Shown here in pieces: positions 24,160 to 36,430 of a stretch of DNA of 64,000 nucleotides. The stretch is from NCBI GenBank assembly GCA_036924285.1, contig JAYKYS010000025.1, forward strand, positions 992,001 to 1,056,000. Direction: 5' to 3'. The position numbers and the translations under genes were made by a program. Each line of letters opens with the position of its first letter. Position 1 is the first letter of the stretch. This DNA is from Asterella californica (taxonomy: Eukaryota > Streptophyta > Marchantiopsida > Marchantiales > Aytoniaceae). The notes beneath the pieces are model-generated. The model searched no databases and was not told the DNA's origin. It was given only the letters and a program-made list of their open reading frames with translations.

Positions 24160-25875
24160 CGAACCGCTGGATAGAACTAAAGACGGGTATAAGGCCGAAG
24201 CTTTGGGATCGAAAAGATCTCGGCCAGATGAACTTAGAAATGTAGCAAAAAAGGTTCTTGAAATACCATGGAAGCAAAAGAAATGAAGATGAGGAGGCTG
24301 AAAACGACCAGAGATTCATTCACCTTCGTCAAGCCTACAAAGCTGAGTAGTAATTCAGCAATGTCTGAAGCATGAAGGTTCTGACAACCTCTTCAACAAT
24401 GTGTAGAAGAGTCTCTCAAGACACAGCTTGGTTACTAGCAACTATGATCTTCCGTTCGACAGGACGATAGGACTTTCGGAAGCAAATAAACTGAGTCCTA
24501 GCCCCTCAGCATTTGAAACCACTGCCAGCTTCGACCCTCATACTCCCCTCAATACCAATGCTCGACGTTCAAGCCCAAGTGTGTCATGTGGTCAAGGATC
24601 CGCCGATTCTCCGTGACAGTTCTTCTCCCTTCTTTCTATTACAACAGTCCCGGGGGTAACATATTCCGTTTTAACTTGATCTCGAATACCGAAAATGAAC
24701 GTTCTGACGCCATCCGACATTACTAGCGTTATTGATCTGGAAACCTCGTGTGTGCTCATCATTCCTGGGACCCACAACTACGCTAGTAGTTTAGTTCGTG
24801 CTCATCTTTCCAGGGACTCGGCAGGGAGAGAAAGTCCTCACAGGTGCGTAACCAGGGTCGTATCTTGCTCGAGCATCTAGGCCTTGTGTCGGTAGACAAC
24901 TACAGAACAGCACAAACCATAGAAATGTGCATTCATGTGTGAATGGATTTCGATAGGGCTTCGTTGGCCTTTCATGCTCCGAGCAGGTTCCGTAGACAAG
25001 CGTGAGAAGATTCCTAGAGAAGCTCACGAATTTAGCCATTTCCGAAGAGAAAGAGCAAACAGTGGCATCAGCAGGACAAGCCGTTGACTGACGGAGTAGC
25101 AACACAACTTGCACGAACATCAAATCATTTTTACTGGATGGCAAGTTGAACCTGGACTCCTGGACCTCTCGGTATGGGTAAAGTATTTCGAGCTCGGCCA
25201 GATGAACTCTTGCAATAGAATACATTTCTTGCCACAGTTTAAAGTCTGTCCGTACAAGAAATGCAGCTAACACTCATGGATACCTAAGTCAACCTGGGTC
25301 AGGAGACGAGTAACACGCGACGCAATACCAGGAGACTACCAGATGATATGATCACATCTAGCATTCATGCTGCATGCATACTTAGCAGATGATGGACGCG
25401 CGCGAACCGTTGATGGAGTGAAAGCGTGAGACGTTTTATAGATTCAGGTGGGTCCGGTGGCACTGCAGCGGCTGAGTTGGATCGTAGCCACATCGTGTTC
25501 CGACCCTTCGATGCCAGCAGAGTAATCTCTCTGGCAACTGGGTCTCTGTCACTGTGTCACACGGTAGTCAGTAGTCTATCCACATTTAGAACTGTACGGG
25601 AGGCAACCTGTCTTTCAGTGTGTATGCTCCGATCTTGTTCGATCGTGTTGTCTCGATCTTCCATCAAGGATAACGGATCTGTTTGGGAGGGTTGTGATGG
25701 TGTGATGCACTAACACTAACGCATGGGTGGATCAATCGTGATGGCGGCGAATTAGCTCCGATCTCGAGGTGCATTTGCACACGAGGCGTCAAGGAGCGAC
25801 ACTCGAGATTTTACTTATGGACCATAGTTTCCTCCAACCTCTATTCTTTTCGATCTCTCATCATCTTGTCCTCCA
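24160..25875. other. Upstream region of the ROCO gene, no further gene supported
   Basis: It should hold the ROCO promoter and 5' leader (minus-strand sense). A 160-codon minus-strand frame at 24791-25273 has no domain and I do not call it. The string CTCGGCCAGATGAACT occurs at about 24219 and about 25194, a 16-bp repeat of unknown meaning. Confidence 0.4.
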
Positions 25876-26125
25876 TGTTAGAATACAGTGTGAATATACC
25901 TCCAGTAACAGTTTCAGGTTATTAGGTGGTGACTTTTCGTAAGGTCAGCAAGGCCAAGACCAAGAATATATTATCTAGGCCCAAGGCCATTGTACATTAT
26001 TGAGTAATCTATTTATTTGTTTCTGCTCATATTCTCTTGAGGAGTTTCTCACACTTTCATACTGTCCTTATGCCGTGACTTAGAGTTTTGCCTTAGCCTA
26101 TTCTACCAACAGTTCATTTCCAACA
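25876..26125 (+). mobile_element. Solo LTR of the same copia family as the 36-42 kb element
   Basis: The segment begins TGTTAGAATAC and ends CATTTCCAACA. It aligns throughout with the reverse complement of the 264-bp LTRs at 36167 and 42283 (shared TTCGTAAGGTCA, CATTGTACATTATTGAGTA, CATACTGTCCTTATGCCGTG, CTTAGAGTTTT). It is about 250 bp and visibly diverged, so it is older. The flanks CTCCA (25871-25875) and CTCCC (26126-26130) look like a decayed 5-bp target duplication. No PBS or coding sequence adjoins, as expected after LTR-LTR recombination. Confidence 0.9.
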
Positions 26126-26586
26126 CTCCCTTGTCTACCTCTATTTGTTTCCGGAATCGTTGGGTTGCTGGGTTACACACCTAGGGTATTATGTGATTTC
26201 ACCTCTTCGCTCTTCCTTCCGCTGCTCGTGATGAGATTACACTGTCACTATCCAGTTTGATCTTTGCGTTTTCCTTTGATTTTGGTCTTTCTTGCTCCAG
26301 CTTGAGTCTCTAACAGAGCCGCTTTGACTATAAAGTGCGTGGGTGTGCAAACGATCCTCTCGCGATAGGATCTCACGTCGTTCTCTCCAACTTATGGTTC
26401 GTGGATTCTACCAACACTGTGAGTAGCGTTGGGTTCTTCTTTGCCCCGATGAGCACCACGTCAGTTATCTACACCAGAGATCAGTTGTTGTTGCTTGCTG
26501 GGTTGGGTTCTATGAGCTTGATGATTTCTTTCCGTCTGTGAATGGTTTTTGAACATGTTTAGAGGCAGTGCTCTGCAGTCTGGAGA

Positions 26587-26604
26587 ATATATATATATAT
26601 ATAT
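26587..26604. repeat. (AT)n microsatellite
   Basis: Nine AT units in a row. Confidence 0.95.
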
Positions 26605-28299
26605 TCGATAGAAGTACAATTTGCATTTATGGTTAACTGCAAATTACTTCTTACTCTAGCTTCTCTAGAGATAAATATATAAATACGAAGTGCAAATTTC
26701 TTTTATTTTATATTGTAATTATTAAGAAACACATTTACCTGAATATATTGCATTTGTAAAACGTTTAAACCCTCAATGTCTGCACATGCTACAATTCTTC
26801 TCAGACAATTGAGCGTTTAGACAATTGAGCGTTTCTTCATTAGGTAGGATACACAGTAGCTAGACTTTAACTTGGATTTTACTCAAATAACTTGATTTTG
26901 GATCTTGTATCCATATTTTGTTTAGTACGAGATCCATATTTTCTTGAATCTTGGAGATTATTGAAACATAAGATAGAAGTCCATGTTCCTAGTCTTATAT
27001 TTTTCTCATATTGAGTTAAAGAAATTTTTCTACTTATTTAATGAAGGTATATATGTATAATTTCACACTTATAGAGTTATTTGAACACATTTTACTGCAT
27101 TCATCATTTATTCATAACAGTCATTCAAGAATGAGAAAAATAAAGGATATTAACTTTTTCGTTCTCAAAGTAAATGAACACTTCTTTTCAGAATAACATA
27201 AACTGTGAAGAGGTTTAAATTCAGTCGAACTATACTAAGATTTTACTGTTAAAAGTCCTAGACGTTTAGTTTCAAGCACGTTGAAGAACGTTAAAATAAC
27301 ATTCTGCTCGAAGATTTTGTAATTAGATTTGATTTTAAATCTGAAAGAGAACTCATCTAAAATCTCGTCTAGGTAACAAGGAGAAAGATTAGATCTAGTG
27401 TTTGGACGGAAATGGTTTTACGTAGGCAAAAAGCACAATAAGGAGAGGGTTGTATGAGGTAAAGAGTCTCCTCTAGAGGCTTAGTCCCTATACTTAAACC
27501 CGAGTAGGACTACAAGTGCTCCTGGTGACTCAGAAGACTTTATTTTGCGGTATTTTGTCAGAGAACTCATAAATTTAATCATTTAAATAAAAAATACTTT
27601 TGGTGACGTTTTCATCTCAACTTTGAATCTTTGAAATAAAAAATCAAATTAAAACTATTCACCAACTTTACAAGTTATAAACAAAAGAAAATCTTTTCTT
27701 CGACTTCAAAGAACACTGAGAGGAAAAACATTTATTCTCTTTCATGATTTCGTACTCCTCCGAAAGCGGTTTGTTGTGAGATACAAACAAAGGCGGTCAC
27801 GTGGTACCTCGCGATCAACTTATACCTGCAGATTTTCATCATCGGGTCGAGTTGACAGTACTATGCTTCTAGTTGTTGCGGTTCAGTTGTTGCTCAATAG
27901 TCTTTTCTCTTATCTGTGGAGATCGAAGGCACCGTGCTATAACTGAGGTATGTATTTTTGCAGCTGGGCTAGTGTGAGTTAGTGAATCATCTTCAGTACA
28001 GTTTCATTCCGGCCAGTCGCATTCTATACAAGTTGCGGTCAGGTTGCTGTCAGTTTCGATTTCACAACCGGTCAGGTTACCAAGGTGCATTGAGAAGAGT
28101 TATTAGTATATTTTCTCTTTGATTCATGTTATAGTGTTTCTGATTCGATTTATGCATCTATTGCATACTACAATAGCTAACTTTACAAGTTTTGTCGTAA
28201 ACTTCGACTCATACTGCATTGTTACGGATAATACATAATTTGTTTGGGTCTTCTATGTCTTTGATGGTGTGCAGTTTGCATTAGCTAGCTTGCAAGTGT

Positions 28300-28342
28300 T
28301 CATTAAGTGACAATATCTGCTTTTGATATTGTCACTTAATGA
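28300..28342. repeat. Perfect 18-bp inverted repeat, 7-nt loop
   Basis: TCATTAAGTGACAATATC at 28300-28317 is exactly complementary to 28325-28342, with TGCTTTT as the loop. Confidence 0.95.
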
Positions 28343-29050
28343 GAACTAGGGGGTTAGGACTAAGACTTTCATTCCATCTAACGACGTCTTTGGGCTTCTT
28401 TGTCACGTCAGTTTAGCACCTCGGCTAGGTTGGCCGAGTGCAGAATGGCTAATCTCGGTAGGGACGTTAGTGCTGTTAGAGCGAGTTCTTGGGATGATCC
28501 ACTAGGGGTATACTTCGCAGGTAGGGCTTGGAGGCCTTAGTTCTTAAAGTTGAGCCTTCAAGCTCCTAGCTATGGTGGATAGTCTTGGTGAATGCAATCT
28601 GGAGTCTCTGCGAGCAATGACTCGACTTTAGTGATAGTGCCCGTTGGCATGGTGCAGTGAGTACATATTGTTTATCATTGTGATACACTTGTGTATGTAT
28701 ATGACATCGTTCATGTGTTAGGTGTATGTGTGGTGTCCTCTCACAGCGATGTATGTTGTGTAGCGACGTATATGCTTCTTCCTCTTTCTGGACTAATGAC
28801 TACGTCGTTATGGACTTCTGCTATTGACTTTCGCTTTTGACTGATTTGGTTTGTAAGATTTCCTCTTGGTATAGTCTTGTGAGTGTTTGCTCACAGTTTG
28901 CGTCTTGAGATTACTCGGTTAAGCGATTAAACGAGTTTGGTGTATCTTCTCTGTAAGAGCACCTGAAAAGATCAAGATTCATGCTAGTCCTAGAGCTCTT
29001 CCTGTAGATGAACAACCTTGTAGTTCTTTTTCTTCCTTGAGTTCACCATC

Positions 29051-30430
29051 ATGACTTCTGGTAAGCAGAAGGAGATTTCAAATAAGGATAATACTTTGCT
29101 GAAGCAGAAGTCCCTTTCTGTTTTTATATCTATTTCTTCTTGTTCTACGTCCTCTTCAGATAAAGATAAAGAACCTTGTGTTATTGCACCTACCCTTTCT
29201 AGAGTGGAAGGACAATGTAAACTTTGGGATGATGCATGGTCGATCTTTTCGGATGGATACATTTTGATAGAGATGTAGATAAAGTATATTGCACGGTTTC
29301 TCAAGATAAAAGCAAATCTCCTTTTGCTAGAAATGGTGGCATCAATATTCGAGTCTCTGCATTTCATGATCATGCGGCTACCACACTGCAAGTCTTTAGC
29401 TTGGGCTGAACATGAAGCTTTCTAGCAAGCTTTTGAAACCGCAAACTGGATATGAAAATTTGCTTACTTTATTTCGAGCATCATATTTCGTAAGGAAAGA
29501 GTGTATAGCATTTGCAAAGTTCCTTATCTCTGCAAAATGTTGAAAGCTGTCTCCAGTTACATGACAAACAATATATACCACGATGATAAAGCATATGTGG
29601 ACATGATCAGTTGCATCAGTTCTGTTTTGTACAAATGTATCATTGCTAGAATTCAACGTAGTCCTCTTTTGACATCATGCGTGATGAAGCTACCCATGTT
29701 GCTGTGCATGGACACTTGGTGATTTTTGGAACATTTACATCATTCTTAGGTCTCGTTCACCTCTCAGAGAAGCTATAACAAACACTTGCACTTCTGAAGG
29801 TTTGGGATCTCCAACACAAAAAATGGTAAGTTTTGGATCTGACAAGGCTTCTGTGATGAATAGAGTATAGAAGAGAGTGGCAACTTGCTTGAAGCGCGTA
29901 GTGAATCCTTTTATGCTTACTTCTCATTGTGTTGCACATCGTTGTAATCTAGTTCTCTTGAAAGCTTCTCGGCATACTTCATCTGTAACTCTTAGTGATG
30001 AGATCGTTGACTTAATCAATGCAGTTGTTGCTTATTTCAAGAGATCAACAAAATGTAAAGAAGAGTTGGAGGTTTCAGTTTTTTACAAACCGAATTTGCA
30101 CATAAGTTTCACGTAAGTTTCTGAAGCGTTATAACAAAATGCGTTGATTGTCTCGCTGGAGTGCTGTAAGTTGTCTTTGTGATAGTCTGGAATCTGTTTG
30201 GTTTTTTTTTGCCTGTGGCAGATTCTGTCGAAGAGGAAATCTAAGAAGAATTGCTTGCAAACTCAGATCTTGGATAGTGTTATGAGATTGAATCTGGAAA
30301 GTCCTAATAACTCATTCGATGATATTTTGAATGTTGCAATGAAAGTTTGGAAGATCACTGTTCATCATGGAAGGTTATTAGCTAACCCAAAGATTTACAT
30401 GGTTAACATTGAGAATGTAGATTTTTGACT
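29051..30430 (+). pseudogene. Broken ZNF862-like protein gene (hAT-transposase-derived)
   Basis: Plus-strand frames carry, in order, a TTF-type zinc-finger-like stretch (FGWIHFDRDVDKVYCTV, about 29243; FARNGG...RVSAFHDHA, about 29325-29380), then TLFRASYFVRKECIAFAKF (about 29467), DEATHVAVHGHLVIFGTF (about 29684) and FLGLVHLSEK. These are followed by FGSDKASVMNRV and NPFMLTSHCVAHRCNLVLLKAS (about 29830-29970) and LSRWSAVSCLCDSLESVW (about 30147). This order is that of ZNF862/KIAA1586-type proteins, domesticated or active hAT transposases. Several stops and frame shifts separate the pieces (for example after 29404 and near 29870), so it is not functional as read. I did not find TIRs. The N-terminal frame 29051-29275 is Ser/Lys-rich and may belong to it. 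Confidence 0.75.
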
Positions 30431-30509
30431 TCGCAATTTTGTCTTAGCTAACCCAGAGATTTACATGGCTAACACTGAAAATGCAAATTTTTGACTTCGC
30501 AATTTTGTC
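30378..30509. repeat. 66-bp tandem duplication
   Basis: The unit TTAGCTAACCCA(A/G)AGATTT through CTTCGCAATTTTGTC occurs at 30378-30443 and 30444-30509 with only a few differences. It lies at the 3' end of the hAT-derived remnant and duplicates its last recognisable codons. Confidence 0.95.
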
Positions 30510-31325
30510 AATTCATTATGGAATATTTTTTATTGTAGATAGGATAGTTAGTTCTTCTGGTCTTGACAAATGGAGAAATCCAGTATTTGGATGCTGGTTC
30601 AACGCCTGCCAAAAAACACCTAATATACAAAAGACAAAACAGAGTCAAATAACTTTTACACAAAGTAATGTACATAAAATTTCGAAATACAGAATGAAAA
30701 CTCTCGTTTATGAAAGTTTATGAAACTCTGGCCACATTGTTAGAATTTTCCGCATCCGGATTTTAACTGGGACTTTGGAATATATCCCCGATTTCGAAAC
30801 ATTAGAAATTTAATATTCCGGAAACATTCCCCAAAACATTTTTCAGTTCCGGATTCTAATGTTTCGAGGAGTCCATACCCGGTTTCTGGAGGTTACGTTT
30901 CCCAAAAACTGGACAATCAATCTGGGAATCGAAAAATTACTGAATCAAATCTGTCTATTTGACACTCGAGACAAATCAGATTTTTCGAGCTCTGTACTCT
31001 TTTAACATACAAATTGCTTCCTCCTTTCTCCAACGACTAAATCATCTGTTGGGATTTCTCTAAGCACTAACGAAGTTACAATACAACATATAATGTTGCT
31101 GCCGCGCCCGTTACGAAATATGACGGACTGATTGTGAAAGATGAGCAGGTTACATACTCCAAAATGTCAAAAATCTTAGATTACAAGGTCAACACTCCAA
31201 CTTGACTTCGGTTTAACTCTGCTACATATACTACTCTGCCTGCAGCAGTGAGATGCTGGAAATCCATTCACCGTAACATCCAGTGTCCAGCTACGATCTG
31301 CTCCAAAATTCTGAAATCGAAGTCG
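30510..31325. other. Intergenic region between hAT remnant and RPC7 gene
   Basis: It contains a 13-bp inverted repeat at 30795-30866 and the 3' flank of the RPC7 gene. No coding sequence is supported. Confidence 0.5.
30795..30866. repeat. 13-bp inverted repeat around a 46-bp spacer
   Basis: CGAAACATTAGAA (30795-30807) and TTCTAATGTTTCG (30854-30866) are exact inverses, framing an A/C-rich core. It could be a very short foldback element. Confidence 0.85.
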
Positions 31326-33348
31326 TCAAAAAGTTGCTCCTTCTGCAGAAAACCATCCACACCTCACAAAGTAAACAAAGGATATTCTGGATGTTCGCAA
31401 ATCTCCTCAATCTGTACTTCCCCTGTCAGAACTCTGACCACTGACGACCCCCGTGATATCCGAATGTGAACATAAAATGAGTAACAGTTTGTATACAAAT
31501 CGGTTGTAACAATCTCACCATCATCACCACCGTCATCCATATCCCCGTAATCGTCATCATCGTCAAATCCAAAATTCTGCGAGAAAACCACAAAACAAGC
31601 ACACCATTTTAGTGCAAAAGCTTCTACCGGCTATTCTCAAACACAAAAGTAGTCATGATCCGCAAAGTTTAGAAGCAAAGACATGTTGTCGCTGACACTG
31701 AGGATGATCTCAAGTGCGTTGGAAGTCATAACTCGTATACCTGTGCATAGTCGTCGTCACCAAATTCCTCCTCTTCGTCTTCCAACTTCTCTTCATCGTC
31801 ATCGTCGTCCCCATCCTCGCCGTCTTTTTTCTTCTTCTCCTCCACATCTCCATCCTCTTTATCCTGTAAAGCCAGTCAAAACGAACACATAATGTTTCTG
31901 CGCCTTTCTCAACTCTCGAACTCGACCAGAACTACTGGAATTCTGAACGGTGTGGACCATGCAGCAACTTATCTAAGGAACTGTTTGCAACTGTTGTTCT
32001 TCATGGATCAAGAGGCAAGAATACAATAACACACTAAAGAATCAAAATAAGATTCAGTAAAGCAACATTTCCTTTAGCTACCAACTGATCCATGGATGGT
32101 CCGTTATGAGTCTGAACTCAGAACAAATGCATTTGACAGGAAAATGACAAGAGAGGCAAAACTGCTAAACCATGAAGGTTTAAAGTGAGCTTACTTCTCC
32201 ATCTTTCAACCTCTTCTGTTCCAAAGTAGCCAACTGATCAAGTCTTTGAAGGTCTGCATCGCATCGACAATAAAGAATCAACCAACGTTAAGGTCAAAAT
32301 GGCAACGGCATGAGGTACGATCTAGGTCCTGGAAACAACTAAAACAAAGGTGGACCTTAACTGAATAACAGCACTGATAATACGCAAGTTCCGGTAAAAC
32401 CTTTTGCCTTCACCTAACAACACGACGAAGCCAGTCAAAATGAAGTTCGACAAGGGAAAGATCTAACCGTTTTTTCCTGACATTGTTTGCAGCGTCCATT
32501 GAGCTCCACCAGTTTGTGTGCTTCGCTTCTGATTCCCTGAAATTCAAATGCATAAACGAGATGTTAAAAGGACAGAAAACTCCTCATGCTACCGAATTTA
32601 TCGTCATGTCGATGAAAGTACGCACCTTGACCCAACAGCTCTGCTGGGAAGTAAGCAGAGGCCAGTTTCAAGACAGAAGAAAGAGGTGGACGCTTCGTCT
32701 GGACACTGAGCTTGTAACGATCAGAATACCGTTCTATCTCCGCTGCCACTCCGACTACAACAAACGAGAATTCCAAAGGTGAACTTAGCGCCAGTGAGGA
32801 TACTACGCCTAATTCTTCTCTACAGGCGCTACGTGGTGCGAACAACGAAGAAATCAACATCAGTGGATCAAAGTTCGTCTCGCTTTGTGATTCTCCGTAC
32901 CAGATTTTGCTCTAGGTTTTTCTATGTAGTATGGCGAGACGTTCCACGCTGATTCCAAGTGCCTTCGCCTTGACACCAAAAATTCGTCCTTTTGAGAGAG
33001 ATCAGGCAACAACGGCAGATTTTCCAGTGTCTGCAACAAAACCGGATTTCCGAATTTAGCTTCTGTAAAGAAAAAAATTCTGAAATCGCAAGGTAAGTTT
33101 TAACACGGAGTATAGAACAGATTTCAAAGAGTTTCATAACAACGAATAAATCATAGTGTAACTTACACCAAGCCGCAAGTGAAGATGATGGCATGAATTG
33201 CATTCTCATGTGAACCAACCGGAAAGAGGGGAGGAGGACCATCGCGGCTTTTGGGAATAAGAGCCATTCCGTCTTCATCGCGCATGACAGGGAAGCCGCG
33301 GCCCCCTCGTCCTCTGCCTCGACCACCTCGTCCACCTCTGGCCGCCAT
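31326..33348 (-). CDS. RPC7: DNA-directed RNA polymerase III subunit RPC7 (C31/POLR3G-like), 8 exons
   Basis: Exons on the minus strand: 33348-33220, 33030-32901, 32754-32626, 32536-32468, 32253-32195, 31863-31741, 31576-31519 and 31342-31326. Every intron has GT and AG ends, all phases agree, and the sum is 714 nt (237 codons plus TGA). The protein has a Gly/Arg-rich start (MAARGGRGGRGRGRGG), the family signature PPPLFP at 38-43, LPLLPD...SAWNVSPYYIEKPR, IERYSDRYK, LKLASAYFPAELL and LDQLATLEQKRLKDGE. A very acidic Asp/Glu tail follows, ending EGATF, matching the DEATY end of human RPC7. RPC7 belongs to the C82/C34/C31 heterotrimer that helps RNA polymerase III open promoters of tRNA and 5S genes in the nucleus. 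Intron lengths are about 80-330 bp. The only uncertainty is the exact start of the short last exon. Confidence 0.93.
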
Positions 33349-34277
33349 CTTGATCGGCCGTGTATGGCCCTGTCAAGCTGTATCTTGTCCAGAACCTTCA
33401 CATCTATCGGTCGACCTGAGAGGGAACAGAAGTGCAACTATGAAGCAATCCTCCAAGGTTGTCCAGAATAAATCACACATCAATCGAAAAACCACCAGAC
33501 AATATCAACTCCTCTAACAGAGCTCATGATAAACTCCAGCCAGGCGTGTGACATATCTAAACTGACTTGAATTTCAGGGCATCGATCACCCCGCCGCGCA
33601 CCAAGACCACTCACGGATGTGTTGAACTACAAATAGCCGGTTTCTTCCCCGTGACGATCTAATCGCTTCTCCTCGAGCAGAGGTCTGGAAGCTTCACATC
33701 TCGGGCAATTTCATGTACCTGATGTGATTTAAGGAAGTGCGCGAGTTTCGTCGATGACCCTCAACTCTCCGTCGTCGAAGGCAAGTTCAAATTTAAATTT
33801 GTGTGTTTTGTGCCGAGGGTCTTTACCGAGCATTTGAAGAAGAAGTAAAGTTTAAACTCCTAAAACCAATTGAAATATTTGGGCATCAGAATCGTAGGCG
33901 GCTTGTAAGGGCCACTCTACACGGACAAGTCTCGAGTTACAGGGGGCGAATAAATATTCAATAGCCTGACCGGAAGGGTCAGAGAAGAAACTAATCGAAA
34001 GCACTTCTCCCTTCCAGGAGTTACTCTGCATTTTTACAGTTTCGAAATAGTAGAAGTGAGACTTGTACATGTGAACAATGGGTGGTAATAAGTGGGAGGT
34101 CTACAATCTCTGCAGTTTCAGCATATTATACAGCATGCATAGGAGAGGGGTATGCAGTTTAATTTAATACCTAACCCTTCCGGTCGGAAGAAAGTTGAAG
34201 TTGCATGCATATTATTCAGTTATACGAATAGGGTTGGATGTTGAATGTTGAACCTTCGATCCCAAACACTCTCGCTT

Positions 34278-34320
34278 CCTTTGCAGACACTATCCCACGG
34301 TGGTGTAGTGTATGCAAAGG
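34278..34320. repeat. Hairpin with 15-bp arms (one mismatch)
   Basis: CCTTTGCAGACACTA (34278-34292) pairs with TAGTGTATGCAAAGG (34306-34320), with one mismatch and a 13-nt loop that can itself pair CCCAC with GTGG. Confidence 0.85.
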
Positions 34321-35207
34321 ATGTTAAATAAGTTGTATATTGCTTTTTAAGGTTTCACATCGACTACTTCAATGCTTACCTAGTTACGACGTTCTTTGTA
34401 TTTTATCTCGGATGATTTTTTGATTTACGACTATTCGTCTTTTTAGAGGAAACTGATATACAAAGACACTTAATAAATATATAATATATCATAAATAGAT
34501 GATTTACTTCAGATAAAAAAGTTTCATATTTTTTCAAGTTTTTTTCCAGTTTTCACTATCAACGTATGAAAACAAAAATACTAGCAATCTATGCATGACC
34601 ATCTCTAAGACGAGTAGCTAGTGGCACTCAAGATCTAGAAGGTTAATCTAATAATGTCCTCGATAATTTCTCGTTATTGATTTGAGTGTCATTCGACTCA
34701 TGTTTTGCAGTTGAGCATGGAAGAGGTGCAGGAACATCATGCAAGAGTTTATTATCTGATTAGGTTTATTATTTAATGTTATAGCTAGATTGATAACGAA
34801 TAGTGATAACATATTGATGAATGTTACGGGATTAGAGAAAACAAGTATCGAATGCAATTTATATCTTCTTGTGTGATCGCATGTCGCTCTTTTAAAGTGC
34901 TTGTACTATATTTGCGGTTATCTTCTTAGTATCTTTAGTATCACTAAAATCCTCACTTAGAGTTTAGGATATAGGTTTTCTTGACATGAGTCACGACAAG
35001 CAGCCAACGATTACCAGCATGGCTAGTTTTGAAGTGGGAGTGGATTTGTACATCTTGGGGGAAGGAAAGATCAAGTCTTTAATCATAGATCTGACACATG
35101 ACTCTGACACATGACTCGATGACGACACAAGTGATTGTTCATTATCCGAGATTGTCTCCATAGCTTGGAGTTATATGGATCATCAACATCAGAGTTTCAT
35201 GATTTGA

Positions 35208-35261
35208 TACTTTAGCTCCACGTGATTTTTCGTATATGAAAAACTGAGTGGAGCTGAAGTA
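35208..35261. repeat. Hairpin with 14-bp outer arms and inner TTTTTC/GAAAAA pairing
   Basis: TACTTTAGCTCCAC (35208-35221) pairs with GTGGAGCTGAAGTA (35248-35261) with one G:T-type difference. TTTTTC and GAAAAA further inside also pair, giving a precursor-like long stem. Confidence 0.85.
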
Positions 35262-35734
35262 CCACAATATCATCACTAGAACTTTACAATTCAACATCTA
35301 CAAGAGCCTTCATCCTCTATCATATTCTTTCGGTGCCTTCTTGCGATGTTGATGCAGGAAAATATAGTGCTTTCCCAGATGACTTATGCAACATGGTATA
35401 CATAAAAGAAGATCAGAATCATTGTAGCACTCTCTAATCAGACCACATGACATCAGCCCGGATAACATTGACAATATGTTATTCTTTAAAGGAAATTATT
35501 GATGTATAAAACGCCAAGGATATCGACGGAGACAAAGAGCAAGACGCCGTGGAGGAAAAGCATGCACCTCACAATGCTTCAGAGTACGGTGATGAAAGGT
35601 TTCTCAACTATATTCCACTGGCGAACGCCTCCTACGTTCCACAGGTTCGAACCGTTGCTTCCCTATACACGTATAGGTGAAATTAACCGCATCATCGACC
35701 CAGCATCCAGCTTCTGTGGATAGGACCTATAGGC

Positions 35735-35880
35735 AGTATAGCGAAAGTAGAATAAACGCTTTGCGAGTAGTAAAGGACGATGCAAGCTGTGTAAGTAAAC
35801 AGCGCGATATAACGAAAGGGGAATAGACGTATTGCAAGTAGTCACGACGGTGCAAGCTGTTTGAGTAAACACTGCTGTAT
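35735..35880. repeat. Degenerate tandem duplication of about 73 bp
   Basis: ACGAAAGGGGAATAGACGTA...GTGCAAGCTGTTTGAGTAAACA repeats the preceding GCGAAAGTAGAATAAACGCT...ATGCAAGCTGTGTAAGTAAACA with scattered changes. Confidence 0.75.
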
Positions 35881-36161
35881 ACAAGACATCTTGTGTAGGT
35901 GGCTGTTTGGTTCAGCAAACCGCCCTGTATTTTACCCCATGGCACATATAATAAATACTACGAGGCATTCTCCGCAAGTAACCAGTGCTGTATTTTGTTC
36001 TGTGTATCATGCCGACATTTTTATGTTAGGAGCAGAACCGAAAGAGCGCAGCATGGGTCCACGGTGGAAGAACGGCCGCGAGGAGAATGCCTGGAGAGCC
36101 TGCAAACCAAGGCAAAGAGAATCTTGATCTCCATAATTTGATTACTAACTGGAGACTTGTA

Positions 36162-36166
36162 CTACT
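36162..36166. repeat. Target-site duplication, left copy (CTACT)
   Basis: CTACT directly precedes the left LTR and is repeated directly after the right LTR at 42547-42551. Five base pairs is the usual copia duplication. Confidence 0.95.
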
Positions 36167-36430
36167 TGTTGGAAATGGACTGCTAATAGAATAGACTAAG
36201 GTAAAACTCTAAGTCACGGCATAAGGACAGTATGAGAGTGTGGAGAGAGCTCCTCAAGAGAGTGTAGGCAAAACCAAGTAAGTAGATACTCAATAATGTA
36301 CAATGGCCTTCAGCCAGAATAATATACCTTGGGGTCTTGGCCTTGGTGACCTTACGAAAGGTCACCATCCTAAAAGCCTGAACTGCTTACTGCTAAGAGG
36401 GGTATTCACACTACGTACGGTATTCTAACA
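36167..36430 (-). repeat. 3' LTR of the copia element
   Basis: It is 264 bp and starts, in element sense, TGTTAGAATACCGTACGTAG and ends CCATTTCCAACA. It contains an internal palindrome GGTGACCTT/AAGGTCACC. It matches the other LTR at 263 of 264 bases by my reading. Confidence 0.97.

Larger units (their letters stand above)
26126..29050. other. AT-rich non-coding stretch
   Basis: Contains an AT microsatellite (26587-26604) and a 18-bp hairpin (28300-28342), listed separately. The frame at 26335-26541 has no domain. The part from about 28380 may be the 5' side of the hAT-derived element that follows. Confidence 0.4.
33349..36161. other. Region between RPC7 and the copia element
   Basis: The first few hundred bases should hold the RPC7 promoter. 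A 72-codon minus-strand frame at 33852-34070 (MYKSHFYYFETVKMQ) reads like protein but is not recognised. Hairpins at 34278-34320 and 35208-35261 and a tandem duplication at about 35735-35880 are listed separately. No other gene is supported. Confidence 0.4.

Noticed and set aside
24791..25273. 160-codon minus-strand frame upstream of the ROCO gene
   Set aside because: Composition is irregular, no domain is recognisable, and it most likely lies in promoter or leader DNA.
26335..26541. Frame after the solo LTR as possible copia gag
   Set aside because: No zinc knuckle, no gag motif and no primer-binding site follow the LTR.
35640..35660. GGTTCGAACC resembling a tRNA B box
   Set aside because: No cloverleaf or A box could be fitted around it.
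36183..36368. 61-codon frame present identically in both copia LTRs (also 42299-42484)
   Set aside because: It is simply LTR sequence that happens to be open; LTRs are not translated.
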